DNA from: Chamaea fasciata
Taxonomy: Eukaryota > Chordata > Aves > Passeriformes > Sylviidae
Direction: 5' to 3'
Assembly (NCBI GenBank): GCA_029207755.1
Contig: JARCOQ010000012.1
Span: 17,843,740-17,907,739, forward strand
DNA: 64,000 bases
Below are positions 25,201-36,400 of the stretch, in pieces (within the stretch, counting starts at the first letter, position 1; each line of letters begins with the position of its first letter). Under the pieces are notes generated by a model. That model searched no databases. It had not been told where the DNA came from and saw only the letters and a program-made list of their open reading frames with translations. The position numbers were made by a program, and so were the translations under genes.

Positions 25201-28200
25201 GTGTCTGTGTAGTCCTACAAGCAGTACAAGCACAAGTCTTTGTCCCATATTTCCACTGTATACCAATACTCATTCAAACACTGGACTTATCCTTTTGATA
25301 GAAAAATTTGCATTCCAGATTGAGAATGCTCAGCTGAATAAATAAATGTTTTGTGGGTAGCAGGATTAAGTTATTCTTCAGAGGACTATAACAGAGCAGC
25401 TCTAGATCTAATTAGAGATGATCAAAGAAGTAAAGCAGTAGAGGCTGAGTGCAGGATTCGGGACTCCTGGCTAAAATAAATCACTTGGCTACTTAATGTC
25501 AGAGTAGAATGGCAGAAACGTCTAACACAAGACCTTGTTGTCACAAATGCATTATAAAGTGAAGCCAAATTTTGTATACTTACAAGTGCAAATATATGTA
25601 TTCATATTGTTTTCATATTTCTTCAGAGGTAGTGTTTTTTGTGTTGAGGCCTTATTCAAGTATATCATGTTTTTGGTCTTGTGTAAAATCATCATCAGTG
25701 TAAATGAGGAAAAGTTTGCTTCTAGTAGGGGCAATATAACTCAAAAGGGTGCTGAAATAGAGTGACAATGCCTTCATCAAAAGGAAATTGGTTGAAAATA
25801 CATCTGTTGATTAGTTTGCATAAGGGGGAGCATAATTGCTTTGACTTTGCTTAGGCTCTTAGCAGAAGAAATTTTTAAACTGCTGTGGTATCTATTAAAC
25901 ATAAAACTTCACATTAGAACTAGAACATAGACAGAGAAAATGTGTTTGAAACTTCTAGGCACTCGGGGTTAAGATGTTTGTTTTTGTAAAAGAGTTTGTT
26001 CTTGTGAATATTCTGTATTGCCCTTTTTGAATACCAAGGCAATTTTTCAGTAGCTTGTGTATCCCCAAGAGGCATGATGTTCTTAGGGAATCTATTAAAC
26101 ACAGTGTTTCCTTGCAAGTCTCTTCTGTCTCATCACCCTTGTACTCTGTGGCTGAAGTTTGGATTTGTTAGTGAAAAAGTGTGGGATTCCACTCCGAATC
26201 TGTCTGAGATCCACAAGTGACACTCAGGAAAATCAGTTATCCTCTGTATGCCTGGGCTTCTGCATTGGAAGCTGGAACTAAAGGTTCTTCCTCTTCCACA
26301 ACTTTAAAATGTTGTTTATTAGCAATGTACAATACTAGACTTTCAAAGTGCAACTAAAAGATATAATTATACACAAATGCAGGCTCTTGAGAGGTATTGC
26401 TGTCGTCTGCAAAGGAGTTTGCAAACAAGCATGTCAGCGTGTGGCTGACTTTTCTGTACTCTTCCTCTGTATGAATCTTAAAAGATTTCTGGAAAGAAAT
26501 GCATTTAAAGTAAGTTATAGACAGCTTATTGTATAGGCAAATTCTGCCCTGGGTTTGTGCAGTCTGTGTTGCGTAACCATGCTATGGCTGAATTCTTTAC
26601 TTCATAGACAAAAGTAGCTCTTTCCAGCAGAGTGAGGAAAATGAGTGACTCTGGGACCCAGGTGGAGTGCTGGGAACTGGGTCAGATAGGAGAACAATTT
26701 GTTTGCCTCTTTAAGGTTGATTCTGGTACATCTAAAATAACTACAGAAGTAAAGGATCAAAAGATTTAGTAAATGAACTTGTTTGTATCGTACAAACAGA
26801 AATTTTTTAGTCATTCCCACCCCCCTTCCCAGTTTGGAGTTTCCATTTCTTGATTCAGTGAATGTTTCCTTTTCTTAAAAACCTTTTCTTGTTGGGCAGA
26901 TAGGTATATCTAACACTTAGTCAAAAAGTTTTCATTAAAAAATTCCTGTGAACAATCCTTCAAGTAGATGACAGAAACCCTACATGATGTGTGGTGCCAA
27001 AATGAGTTGCAGAGAGCAAAACTGGTGTGGTAGCTCAGTAATGCTGTCTCACATCTCATCTAACAAACAAACTTTATGTGAGTACCTATAGCTTCCCTGA
27101 TGCTTTGGGTAATTCCTTTTCATGATGCAGTGGCTGTTCACTTCCTTGGTCATTAAAAGCATTTTATGTGGAACACCTGTAAGAAAAATATTCTGGTTTA
27201 TCTTTGAATGGCTGAATACTTAAACCTTTTTATTTTAGCTGCACAGTCATCTAAAACTTCCTTGCAAAAGATGCTGGTTTCAGAAGCTTGATGAGATTGC
27301 TTATAGGAAAGAGTCAAGTGCTGTGGGAATATTTCTTCACAGCTGGGAAGACACAAAGAGGTTAGTGGGAGAAAAAGCGTTAGAAGAGGAAGGATGTTTC
27401 TGGGTGGATTGTCCTTGCACACACGTTGTTTGTCATCTCTTAATTTCCATTTTAACTTATCACTTTCAGTGCTCTCTTACTTCTCGTGCTCTTGCTGATA
27501 AAATGTTTTTTGAGAGTTATTAAGCCAATGTGTTTGGCAAAGCCAACACGTGTGGGTAGGCTGAGTCTCCTGCTAAAATGAATTAGCTAGTTTACATAGT
27601 TGCTGTTCTTTCTCTTTCATCTTCAAAGGTCAAGATCTGGCAGGCATTGACAGCCTTCTGTAAATACACATTGATATCAGAAAATCATCTTTCAACTTAC
27701 CTTTTTCAAAGAATTTGTCTTTGATGTTTGTGAAAAAATCCTTTAGGGAAGGAGACCTGTATTTTGCAGCACCTCTTCTGCTTTTCTGAAAATTCTGTCT
27801 AGATACTTGCATGGAGTATGCACAAACTTGTACACCGAGTTAATTTGGTGTAACTGAGTTACATAAAAAGGGACCAAAATTAATTTCTAAGTGTTCTGAG
27901 CAGTGTGCCCTTTCCTAATGAGTATGTTTTCCTGTGCAGTCTGCAATCTGCTATTGTCATTGCAGATTGCTGAATACAAATGCAGTCTGTTTCATCAGAG
28001 AGCAAATACCACATATGGTTCCTGAGCCACAGGTTAGGGAGTATTATCCAGTTGTGTTCAGTGTTCTGCAAACAGCCGGGGCACCTTTTTGAGCTAAGAT
28101 AAGATACTATTGAATAATCACTTGGCTTGTGCCAGCAGAAGGGATAGAAATTTGACTGGAAAAGGTTATAGTCTTGTTTGCTCTGCACTCCCAGAAAGGG

Positions 28201-31200
28201 AATATTTTAATCTTTGAATTAAAAGATAATGGTGTTAGATTTTAGGTTCGATTTCCACCCCTATTCTCATCTTGATCTCTCCTTGCCCATCCATGTCTTG
28301 AAGAGTAGATTCGTGTCTCTCATGCTTAGCCCTTTAGGGTTCTTTGTACTGCTTCCTATTGTTCTTTTTCCAAGACAGTAGTCAACCCTAGTTCCATAGT
28401 TTTTACGGTTGGAAATGGCTGCTGAAATTAATCTACTTTCTGTATAATGTATTCTCTAATTTCACTTTTCCTCATATCTGTATTTTAGGAAGCAGTGTTG
28501 TTTAAGGACTGAGTAATAGAGGAATCATTCTTTCAGCTTTTGGAGTTACTTTGGTGTGATGTTTATGCTTGTGAGATGGGTGCTGTTCCACACTGGGGGA
28601 TGTGCATTGTTTCTATATACTCAGGGTAGTATATAGAAGGTAGATTCCATATACTACCCTGATTATTTGAATGTGATCACTTTATGTCAGCACTGCTTGA
28701 TGCAGAAAGTCAGCTCATTACAGTTTGTTCTTTCTGTGTTAGGCTTTGTTCCAGATACATGTCCTCTTTATAACTTGTGCTTTCTTTTATTCTTAACAGT
28801 TTTAAGAACTTTGATTTGGAGGACTCTCAGAAGTGTGCAGTAGACTGGTTGATGATTGGCCCATCTTCCAAGAGGGAGGAGTACAAAGTGTGTGGATCTT
28901 CCATACCTCCATCTTTCATCTCTGCAAGGGACCATGTGTGGATATTTTTTCACTCAGATGCCTCAAGCTCAGGACAGGCCCAGGGATTTCGCCTTTCATA
29001 TATTAGAGGTAAAATCTTAGGGGTTTGTTGGCTTCACTTTATACGCTCTCTGGCAAAACTTGGAAGACAGTAGTACTTTTTTTTTTGACAAGTGTCTTGG
29101 GCCATTGATGACTGTAAAGTATCGGTGTGGTAATAGTGGTATCATTTGCAAGTGGCTTTTTAACAGCATTGCTGAAGTGTACTGGCCTGACTAATTAGCT
29201 TGTGACATGCACGGTACTAAGTGTTGAAAAGTGATATCAGATCGTACCAAAAGTTTTGATACTGATTTTTTTCTCCTTGTCCTCTTTGACAGGAAAGATA
29301 GGTCAGTCTGCGTGCCAGTCAGATGAATTCCGTTGCGCAAATGGGAAGTGTATTCCCAGTACTTGGAAGTGTAATTCCATGGATGAGTGTGGTGATAACT
29401 CAGATGAGAAAAATTGCACTGTCCCTCCAACAGACCCTCCCTCCAGCATCTGTCCCTCAGGAATGTTTCAGTGCAGCGCAGCCCGCTCCACCAAATGCTT
29501 GATGAACGAGCTGAGGTGTAATTCCGTTAAAGACTGTGGCGATGGTTCGGACGAAGATAATTGTCCTGATCTTTCCTGTGGCAAAAGGCTGGGGAATTTT
29601 TACGGCTCTTTTGCCTCCCCAGACTTATTCCGTGCTGATCACAGCAGATCAGACCTTCGTTGCACGTGGTATGTGGACACGCAGGATAATCGGCATGTGC
29701 TGTTGCAGCTCGATTTGCAGTTGGGCTACAATGACTATGTGAAGGTGTATGATGGCATCGGAGAGAGAGGTGATAAATTAATGCAGACGTTCTCACACCA
29801 CAACAACAGGCATTCTGTGAGTGTGGAGTCGTCAAAGGGCCAGCTCACTGTCTCGTATCATGCCCACTCCAAGAGCACTGGCCATGGATTCAATGCAACC
29901 TATCAGGTGAAAGGCTACTGCCTTCCTTGGGAGCACCCCTGTGGAAGTGACGAGGAGTGTTTCACAGATAAGCAGCATTGTGATGGCTGGTGGCATTGTC
30001 CAAATGGCAAGGACGAGGAGAACTGTCCTGCCTGCCAGAAGAATGAGTACCCATGTGAAGGAAACAGTGGGCTTTGTTACTCAATACTTGACCGCTGTAA
30101 TAACCAGAAGAACTGTCCAGATGGCTCAGATGAAAAAAACTGCTTTACTTGTCAGCCAGGAAATTTCCATTGTGGGACAAATCTGTGCATCTTTGAGACT
30201 TGGCGCTGTGATGGCCAAGAAGACTGCCAGGATGGAAGTGATGAGCGTAACTGCCTGGTGATTGTTCCTAGGAAGGTCATCACAGCTGCTCTGATTGGGA
30301 GTCTCGTGTGTGGCTTGCTGCTAGTGATAGCACTGGGTTGTGCATTTAAATTATATTCTCTGAGGACCAGAGAGTACAGGTAAGTGTCTTGCTTTGCTGA
30401 TGTTTTCATAGTGGTGGTTTTTTCCATTTTGTTAAAAGGGAAAAAAAAAGTTGATTCCTAACCAGAGAATTTGCAAAATACTGTGATATCAAATCCAGGG
30501 ACCTCATGACAGCTAAATAGTAGTCACTGCATTAGGCTTAGAGAAGATTTCTGGGAGTAGTGAGCGGAAATATCAGCTCCTGTGGTTTGTGAGAACTACA
30601 TGTTTATTGTGTGGTATGGCAGAATCTGTATCTAACTTAATCTGTCTAGAGCAGTTTCCTTTTTCTTCTCATCTCCTTCTAACAAACCTCTTGCTCCTGC
30701 CAAAAACTGAATGCTGAACTGCCACAGTGAAGTCTTCACTGAATCTGAATTGAATAACCCTTCACTCCTCCCCCGGTACTCCAGTTCTCAGTTCTGCTAA
30801 AAGTGATGTCCTGCTATGGTGGGGCCTGTTCTGAGCAGGAGTTGTCCATGGTACAAGCTGTGCCCCTTTGCCCTGGTTTTTTATGCCTCATTTTAGGTGG
30901 AGTGTGTGTGTTTCTTTGCCTGTGTGTTACACGTGTGTAAGTAGGGTTCTGCCTTGTAGGAGAGAGTCATAGGGGACGTTCTGGTTCCCTTCTTGTCACG
31001 TGCATCAGCTCTGTGCCATGCTGCTGACACTGTGTTTTAAACAGTGTGCTTTACGTTCTCTCCTGATCAAATCTGCATGATTAAGGACCTGCAAAAGAGC
31101 TGCTGTGCTAAGGTGGGAACTTCAGTGTCTCTATTCTGTCAGGACTGGCAAACCTCTCTGCAACTGCAAGCTGCCCCTGTTGGGTGATTGTTTCCAGTTC

Positions 31201-33402
31201 TTAATGTCTTTTCCAAAAATAACCTTTGGGCCCTTGCTGAGCAAGTTACTGCCAGTTACTGGCACAACAATTACTGGCAAGTTGAAAAAACTTCAGTTGC
31301 CACAGTGTCCAGCCTGAGACTGCACTAAAGAGTTTGCTGGTTTGACTCATTCATATTTATACCCCGTACTCTTAGTCCTTTTGTTTATTTAACATCCTTA
31401 TAAGATTTTCATGGAGCTTAGTGGAAGGTTTGTGGTTTTTACTCCTAGCATGAGCCCTTTGGCAATGCTTTTATACATTAGTGTCAGAGAGGCAGGACAG
31501 GCTGTTGCTTCTCTTTGACGTTTTCTCTCTGGTTCTGTTTGCAGAGCATTTGAGACTCAGATGACGCGGCTGGAGGCAGAGTTTGTGCGGCGGGAAGCTC
31601 CACCTTCCTACGGACAGCTGATCGCACAAGGACTTATTCCCCCAGTGGAAGACTTCCCTGTGTACAATGCATCACAGGTATGCAGACAAGTGCCAATGAA
31701 CATTTCAGCAGCCAAACTACTATAAATTAGATAAAATCAAGCTGGAACCGCATTTCAGTGTCTGTGCTAATTATATGGAAGTAATATAAAAATATGTATG
31801 CGTTACATGGAGCTGAAGAACCACAGTTCCACAGGTGCTGTGGGTAGTTTTGAACACATTAAGTATATTTATTGGGGAACAGCAGTGTGATAAGCACTTC
31901 TGCTGTACATCAAGACAAAATGAGAGAAAGGTCAGAAAGTAAATAGAAGAAAAGGGCTTTTCAAGCTGAAACTAAATGCACCTGAAATGATAAGAAAATA
32001 AAGTCTCTAGCAGTATTTTTGAAAAATTCCTAATTTTCCAAAATGATTTTATTTACAGGTAAATTACACTGCCAAGCTATTAAGTCATTCTGTTTTATTG
32101 CTGAGTACTCAGAAAACTCCTCTGCCTTGTCAGAAGTATCCAACTGAGATACAGTTCCTAATGCGATAAAGCACTTGTGGTTTGTTACTCCAGTGGAAAA
32201 TTAACTTCTTGGGCAGACACATAGAGCTTAAACTCATAAAGTAAACACTGTAAGGGACAGGAGTTGTGGCTGCCCTTCCCTGGCAGTGTTCAAGGCCGGG
32301 TTGGGTGGGGCATTGACCAGCCTGGTGTAGTGGGAAATGTTCCCAGCAGGGAATTTGGAATTAGATGATCTTTACGGTCCCTTGCAAGCAAAACCATTCT
32401 ATGAATCTATGAGAGTTTTTTGGTACAGGCAGGGCTGTCTTTGGTGTTCTCAAACAGTTTGTTAGAAAATACACATTTAAGAAGGAAGCACAGTCTGAGT
32501 CTTGCGGTAAAGTGGAGCTATTCGTGGGGAGAGCAGGCTTTAGAAATCTTTGGAGTGCGTGTGAAATGCTGGTTTGCCACCTGTGTGTGTTGCAGGCGTC
32601 TGTGCTGCAGAACATCCGGACTGCCATGAGGAGGCAGATGAGGCGCCACTCGTCCAGACGGAGCTCGTCCCGCCGGCGCCTGGGCAGGCTCTGGAGCAGA
32701 CTCTTCCACAGACCCCGGGTGAGAGGACAGATCCCCCTCCTGACACCTGCCCGCACCTCACAGACTACACTGGGCGATGGGATCATCAGCAGTGCTGATG
32801 GGACTGCTCGGAGTGCTCCACCTTCCCCTGAAGGATCTAGTTCAGAGGCAAATGGCCAAGCCAGGGGCCCACAAGAAGCTGGATGTAGCAGCCTGCAGCC
32901 AGAGACTGAAATTACAGAGCCATCGCCTTCCAACATCTTCCAGCCAAATACTTGCACAGCAGCACATGCAGAGCCTGAGGCTGGACACAGCGATAAATCG
33001 TTAAGTGCTGACTCTGACAGAGAGCTTAAGCAGTCCAGTAAAGTAGATACAGGAAAGGCTTTCAGAGATCCTTTATCTGAAAGTGTTACAGACACGATCC
33101 ATGGAGGGTCAGTATCCAGGAGGACTGTGCCAGAGGACAGTAGTTTAAGTGGAAGTCATCCGCTGAGTGAAGATCCGTGTAGATTACCCTTAAAAAAGTG
33201 GGAGTCTGGTTATCCAGACAGCCCAATGAATGTTCATATCCAAGTGGATGGACAAAGCCAATGCTGCCCTAACTCGTACCAGGAGGAGCCTTTGGGTGTT
33301 CATGAGGCTTGTTGCCATTCTGTGGAAGTGCCAATGTTACAGTCATCTACTTCCCTCTCTGAAAACAATACCAGTGATGATGAATCTTTACTTGTTTGCT
33401 AA
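8679..33402 (+). CDS. LRP3: LRP3, low-density lipoprotein receptor-related protein 3 (complete, 7 coding exons)
   Basis: Coding exons are 8679-8745, 13714-13761, 20842-20980, 28800-29008, 29293-30379, 31545-31677 and 32596-33402. All junctions are GT-AG and in phase, and give 2490 nt (829 residues plus stop). Rough domain positions: hydrophobic signal region 14-29; CUB1 41-152; LDLa repeats 162-196 and 208-245; CUB2 250-361; LDLa repeats 364-399, 402-438 and 441-475, each with six Cys and a calcium-binding SDE-type end; transmembrane helix 483-506; cytoplasmic tail 507-829. The tail has PPSYGQL near the membrane, an Arg-rich block (AMRRQMRRHSSRR) and ends SDDESLLVC. This order defines the LRP3/LRP12/LRP10 group. 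The Arg-rich block and the SLC7A10 neighbour favour LRP3 over LRP12. Human LRP3 is about 770 residues, so this tail is longer. The family consists of surface, probably endocytic, receptors; the ligand is not well established. No frameshift or internal stop was seen. Confidence 0.96.
8746..13713 (+). other. LRP3: LRP3 intron 1
   Basis: A 5.0-kb intron, CpG-rich for its first few hundred bases and then ordinary AT-rich sequence. It includes a T-run followed directly by a G-run near 10026-10050. Short ORFs on both strands are not convincing. Confidence 0.85.
13714..13761 (+). CDS. LRP3: LRP3 coding exon 2 (48 nt, signal peptide end)
   Basis: A 48-nt microexon lies between acceptor tttacacag and donor G|GTAAGA. 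Joined in phase to exon 1 it gives ICLVNLFLTGKIESAVTSL, which continues the hydrophobic core and resembles the human segment VNIFLTG. It is too short to show as an ORF and is recognisable only by splicing to its neighbours. Confidence 0.93.
13940..14150. repeat. Minisatellite with alternating 30- and 22-bp units
   Basis: The core TCGCTGTCCC (once TTGCTGTCCC) recurs at 13959, 13989, 14011, 14041, 14071, 14093 and 14123. Spacings are 30, 22, 30, 30, 22, 30. Long units add ACTGTCCCCAAGG; short ones go straight to CCAAGGGCAGG. It begins less than 200 bp after LRP3 exon 2. It creates long ORFs in several frames, which are by-products. Confidence 0.95.
16097..16118. repeat. 22-bp perfect palindrome
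   Basis: CTACTACTGTT is followed immediately by its exact reverse complement, with the centre GTTAAC. It lies in LRP3 intron 2. Confidence 0.95.
16224..16271. repeat. 48-nt poly-T run
   Basis: An uninterrupted run of 48 T, followed by further T-rich sequence to about 16300. It could be the poly-A tail of a retroposed copy inserted on the - strand (AATAAA on the - strand lies near 16390), or a simple slippage tract. I could not recognise a parent gene. Confidence 0.9.
17540..17920. promoter_or_regulatory. Intronic CpG island in LRP3 intron 2
   Basis: A block of about 380 bp dense in CpG, with gcgcggg and ggcgcc-like runs, abrupt against AT-rich flanks. It could be an alternative promoter for LRP3 or the start of a non-coding or antisense transcript. 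Long ORFs on both strands are expected in such composition and have no recognisable domain. Confidence 0.6.
20842..20980 (+). CDS. LRP3: LRP3 coding exon 3 (first half of CUB1)
   Basis: Acceptor ttaacag and donor AG|GTATGG bound 139 nt. The translation contains ACSGELEQHTERRGVIYSP and NYPPAINCSWYIQGDHGDM, a typical CUB start: first Cys, then the SP.WP.NYP segment and C.W.I. Confidence 0.96.
20981..28799 (+). other. LRP3: LRP3 intron 3
   Basis: A 7.8-kb AT-rich intron with a G-rich run near 21763-21778 and a 14-bp inverted repeat at 28621-28662. No exon-like ORF with family features was seen between exons 3 and 4. Confidence 0.85.
28621..28662. repeat. 14-bp inverted repeat with 14-nt loop
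   Basis: TCAGGGTAGTATAT at 28621-28634 is matched exactly by ATATACTACCCTGA at 28649-28662. It ends 137 bp before LRP3 exon 4, so it would form a hairpin in the pre-mRNA near the branch-point region. Confidence 0.95.
28800..29008 (+). CDS. LRP3: LRP3 coding exon 4 (second half of CUB1)
   Basis: Acceptor ttcttaacag and donor G|GTAAAA bound 209 nt. It continues with SFKNFDLEDSQKC and contains ISARDHVWIFFHSDASSS and GFRLSYIRG, the terminal beta-strand of the first CUB domain. Phase agrees on both sides. Confidence 0.97.
29293..30379 (+). CDS. LRP3: LRP3 coding exon 5 (LDLa1-2, CUB2, LDLa3-5, transmembrane helix)
   Basis: This 1087-nt exon carries most of the ectodomain. It holds two LDLa repeats (C..DEFRCANGKCIP..DECGDNSDEKNC and the ARSTKC repeat), the second CUB (CGKRLGNFYGSFASPDLF through GHGFNATYQVKGYC), three more LDLa repeats (ending GKDEENC, GSDEKNC, GSDERNC) and the membrane helix VITAALIGSLVCGLLLVIAL. 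NAT in CUB2 is a potential N-glycosylation site. The donor is CAG|GTAAGT. Confidence 0.98.
30380..31544 (+). other. LRP3: LRP3 intron 5
   Basis: A 1.2-kb intron with normal GTAAGT donor and pyrimidine-rich acceptor. Nothing notable inside. Confidence 0.9.
31545..31677 (+). CDS. LRP3: LRP3 coding exon 6 (juxtamembrane cytoplasmic tail)
   Basis: A 133-nt exon between gtttgcag and CAG|GTATGC. It encodes RAFETQMTRLEAEFVRREAP followed by PSYGQLIAQGLIPPVEDFPV. This stretch is very similar in human LRP3 and LRP12. PPSY is a WW-binding type motif and YGQL fits YxxPhi. Confidence 0.97.
31678..32595 (+). other. LRP3: LRP3 intron 6
   Basis: A 0.9-kb intron. Its main content is a CR1 3' end fragment at about 32255-32414, listed separately. 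Confidence 0.9.
32255..32414 (+). mobile_element. CR1-type LINE, 3' end fragment
   Basis: The segment ends GGAATTAGATGATCTTTACG, then GTCCCTTGCAAGC and ACCATTCTATGAATCTATGA. This is the usual CR1 3' end (GGAACTAGATGATCTTTAAGG, then GTCCCTTCCAACCC and ATTCTATGA octamers). Only the untranslated tail is present. It is in the sense orientation within LRP3 intron 6. Confidence 0.85.
32596..33402 (+). CDS. LRP3: LRP3 coding exon 7 (C-terminal tail and stop)
   Basis: Starts after gtgttgcag and reads 268 codons to TAA at 33400-33402. It begins ASVLQNIRTAMRRQMRRHSS, passes through RRRLGRLWSRLFHRPR and GQIPLLTPARTSQTTLGDG, both close to human LRP3. A Ser/Glu/Pro-rich, weakly conserved stretch follows, and it ends SDDESLLVC. 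The last six residues before VC fit an acidic dileucine sorting signal (D-xxx-LL). Confidence 0.97.
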   Translation, partial: ASVLQNIRTAMRRQMRRHSSRRSSSRRRLGRLWSRLFHRPRVRGQIPLLTPARTSQTTLGDGIISSADGTARSAPPSPEGSSSEANGQARGPQEAGCSSLQPETEITEPSPSNIFQPNTCTAAHAEPEAGHSDKSLSADSDRELKQSSKVDTGKAFRDPLSESVTDTIHGGSVSRRTVPEDSSLSGSHPLSEDPCRLPLKKWESGYPDSPMNVHIQVDGQSQCCPNSYQEEPLGVHEACCHSVEVPMLQSSTSLSENNTSDDESLLVC

Positions 33403-33406
33403 TAAA
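33401..33406 (+). terminator. LRP3: AATAAA polyadenylation hexamer overlapping LRP3 stop
   Basis: The stop TAA is at 33400-33402 and AATAAA starts at 33401, followed by a T/GT-rich stretch (TTTTTGTTTTGTCC). If used, the 3' UTR would be only about 20 to 40 nt. Other AATAAA hexamers on the same strand lie at 34347, 35264 and 36901, so a longer UTR is equally possible. Confidence 0.4.
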
Positions 33407-36400
33407 AATTTTTGTTTTGTCCATGTAAATTTTGGAACTTCGGTGTTTTTGTGGCAATGCACTTTGATGATAGGTGGTATGTCTGTGCTCCCAACTTTCT
33501 CTCTTAAAATGAGTGTGCTTTAATCCCACAGTGAGTGCAGTAGAAGATTAAATGGGACAAGTTTTTGTCACCGTTGCTATTCCTGAAACTGCAGTGGGGC
33601 AGAAGTAGGCCAGTATGTGATGGTAGGGGCTAGGAGAAGAGGAATGTGTCATTGTAGTCTGGAGGCATCTCCATCTTCTGGTATTTCTTTTGTACTTTTA
33701 GTCACTCTGCTCTCAGGGTTTCTTTGCCTTTCAGTGGTCTTACTGAATTAGAGAATTCTGTTGGAACCCTGGGCAGACACACCAGTCATTGTAACTCTGA
33801 GTACTAAGCTACAGATAACATTGTTGTCTTTTTAGGCATGATAATTTAATTAAAATTTAATAATTTTAATTAACATACTTAGGAGGAATTAAAATCCCTT
33901 GTAGCTTCTTCTTTTATAGAATGTGCTCACTTCTTTTGCTCCCTTCAGAAATGTTTCAATGGCCATGTGTACCTTGAAGCATCCGTTAATCCAAAGTCTC
34001 TGTATGGAATACCCAGAATGAAACCAGGTGTCTTGTCTACTAAAGCTTTGTAATGAGAGTGTAGCCATGTTCAGCATAAGTGGAGTGCATTGAATCCTAG
34101 TTGCAGCAATATTTCTTTTTTGCATTGTCTTGTGTTGGTTGCATTTTCTTCATAGTGACGTTGTGAGTGTTGCAGAGTTGTTTCCTCCTTCTCTGCCCTT
34201 TGTCCTCTCCTCCTTTGTGTTTCCAGGGACTCTGTGCTGATACCACTTTGAATGTGCCTGAAGGACACGGAGGCTTTACAGCTCCTTGGGGCTGCACTGG
34301 GAAGCACTGAGCGCTTGGTCAGGGTCAGACTTCTGTTTTATTTTGAAATAAAAATCTGTCTCACAAGTTTGCTTGTAAATCTGCTATGTAAGTGCAGATG
34401 TATAAGCCAGTGATTTATGTTTTCCTTTTAGAGAATGTTATTTTGCTTTTTTATTTTTATTTGTTTTTTTTTTCTTTGAAGAACTGAAATACGTCAGTGG
34501 CGTTTTAAAGCTGACACTGTGTAGATTGTACACAGTTAAATGTAAACTGGTGCCTTTTTGGTTTTTTACAGTGTAAGTAAAAGTAAGCAAGTTATATTTA
34601 CCTGTAAGAAGGTGGCCTTGCTTAATGAGGAGTCCCTGCAGAATGACAGAGCTCTGCTGTGTGATAGCTTGGTCCTGTTGTGGTGGCTGAGGTGGTGGCC
34701 AGACTCTCCCTACTCTAACAAGAGCTCTGCTTCCATTCCCCCTGAGACAGTGACAAACAAAAATGCTTTATAAAGGAGTTAAAAGGAAGTTGATGTGGCT
34801 GCTCTGTAAACATCCAAGTGCTCCAAAACCTGTTTGTTGTTGTAGGAATTCAAGTTGTCCAGAGTTATTAACTGAACTTGTGAAATTGGGGTCTGTGGCA
34901 TCTGTGGACCTGAGTTCTGCTGCTCACAGGACTTTCCTGGCTGTAAAGGCAAACAGATTTCTGCAGTGAACAGTTAAGTTTACATCAAAGTGTCAGAGGG
35001 GTTTTTTCCTTTAAATGGGCTGCCTTTTGCCCTGGATTTTTCACTCCTTTTGGGGGTTTGCCTTGAAAAAAAACAAGGAATAGGACTTTGGCCAACTGAA
35101 ATGTAATATGGAAGAATTAAATAGAAGTGATTTTTTTTTTCCTCTTCTCTTGCAGATCGGTTTCATAGTGTGCATTCCAGAGTTAGAAGATTCAAATTCT
35201 TAAGGGCAGTAATACCAGGAAGGGCTTGTGGCAAAATGCATAACAGGAGTTGTAGTTCCATTAAATAAATACTGCTCAATAATTTTTTCCAGGTTCTTCT
35301 GTGATCAGAACTCATTTCATCAAAGAAAATGCAGGTTCGAAAGAGATCTTGCTTTCCTAGCATTTGTAAACATTTTGGGTACGTCCTGCCTTTGCAAGGC
35401 CATGTACTGTAGTCATTGCACTGCCAGAGTGGTTGTTTCCATCAAAGGCTACAGGTTTTAGTGGGGTTTGTTTGTTTGTCTACAAGTAATTTTAAATCCA
35501 CAGACTTGTATGTGTAAGGTAGTTAAGTATAGTTAGGAGAAAGATTAAAGGTTTATGTTGTGTGTGTATGAAGGACCTTAGAAATACATGTGTAGTTATT
35601 TCTGTTACAGAAAAATATTTCTACAATGAAATAATGCTGATCATGCCATGCCTTAAACCATCACCATCACAAGGCTCATAAAGTTGAAATATGTACTTGG
35701 GAGTGCTGAACAGCTAACACTGTTTTAAGATGTGTAAGTTCACATTATTTCTTACGTCTATCATACATATTTTGTGTACTGATTCATTTGGTAACTCAGT
35801 GAAAATTTCACTAAGAAGGTTTTACTTTTAGAAACTTAAAAAAATGTCCAGGTTAGTGACAATTTGATGTTGAAGCATACAGAAGTGTTCACACCCTCAT
35901 TACTGGACTATACAGCTTTGCATCAGTGAGAAATACAAGCCTGGTGCTCTTTGTAAGCACTGACTTCTGCAGGGTGGTTTTCTCTCCTGGTTCACCCCTT
36001 GGAAGGGAAGAGCCACAGATTCACTGTTAATTTTACAGAAGAAATCTCTGTGTTGGCACTGCGAGCACAATGAGGTGCATTGCAGTGCCCTGGAATGTCA
36101 ACCCCTGCCTAAATCACGAAGTCTGCCTTAGTGTATGTCTGCCCTTCTGCGTCTCTTGTAAGTATTAAACAGGGAATCGCCCATCCTTGAAGGCACCTCA
36201 GTTCTGGTTCATGTAAACTGCCTCCTTCCTTGTATTCAGAAGTTCTCAAAATTAGAAAAAAAAAAAGGAAAAAAGTGAAAATACAACACTTTAAAGACTA
36301 TACAACCTTAAGTTAATCAGCTAGTAAACTTGTTAAAATTTTTGTTACTTCAGTGTTTTTCTGCACTCTTTAAAGATTTTTGTAGGCAGGAAACAAAGTG

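Noticed and set aside
28240..28260. tRNA B-box-like GGTTCGATTTC
   Set aside because: No matching A box, acceptor stem or cloverleaf in the preceding 80 bases.
8679..33402. Assignment to LRP12
   Set aside because: The domain order fits both paralogues, but the tail (AMRRQMRRHSSRR, RRRLGRLWSRLFHRPR, end DDESLLVC) and the SLC7A10 neighbour fit LRP3.
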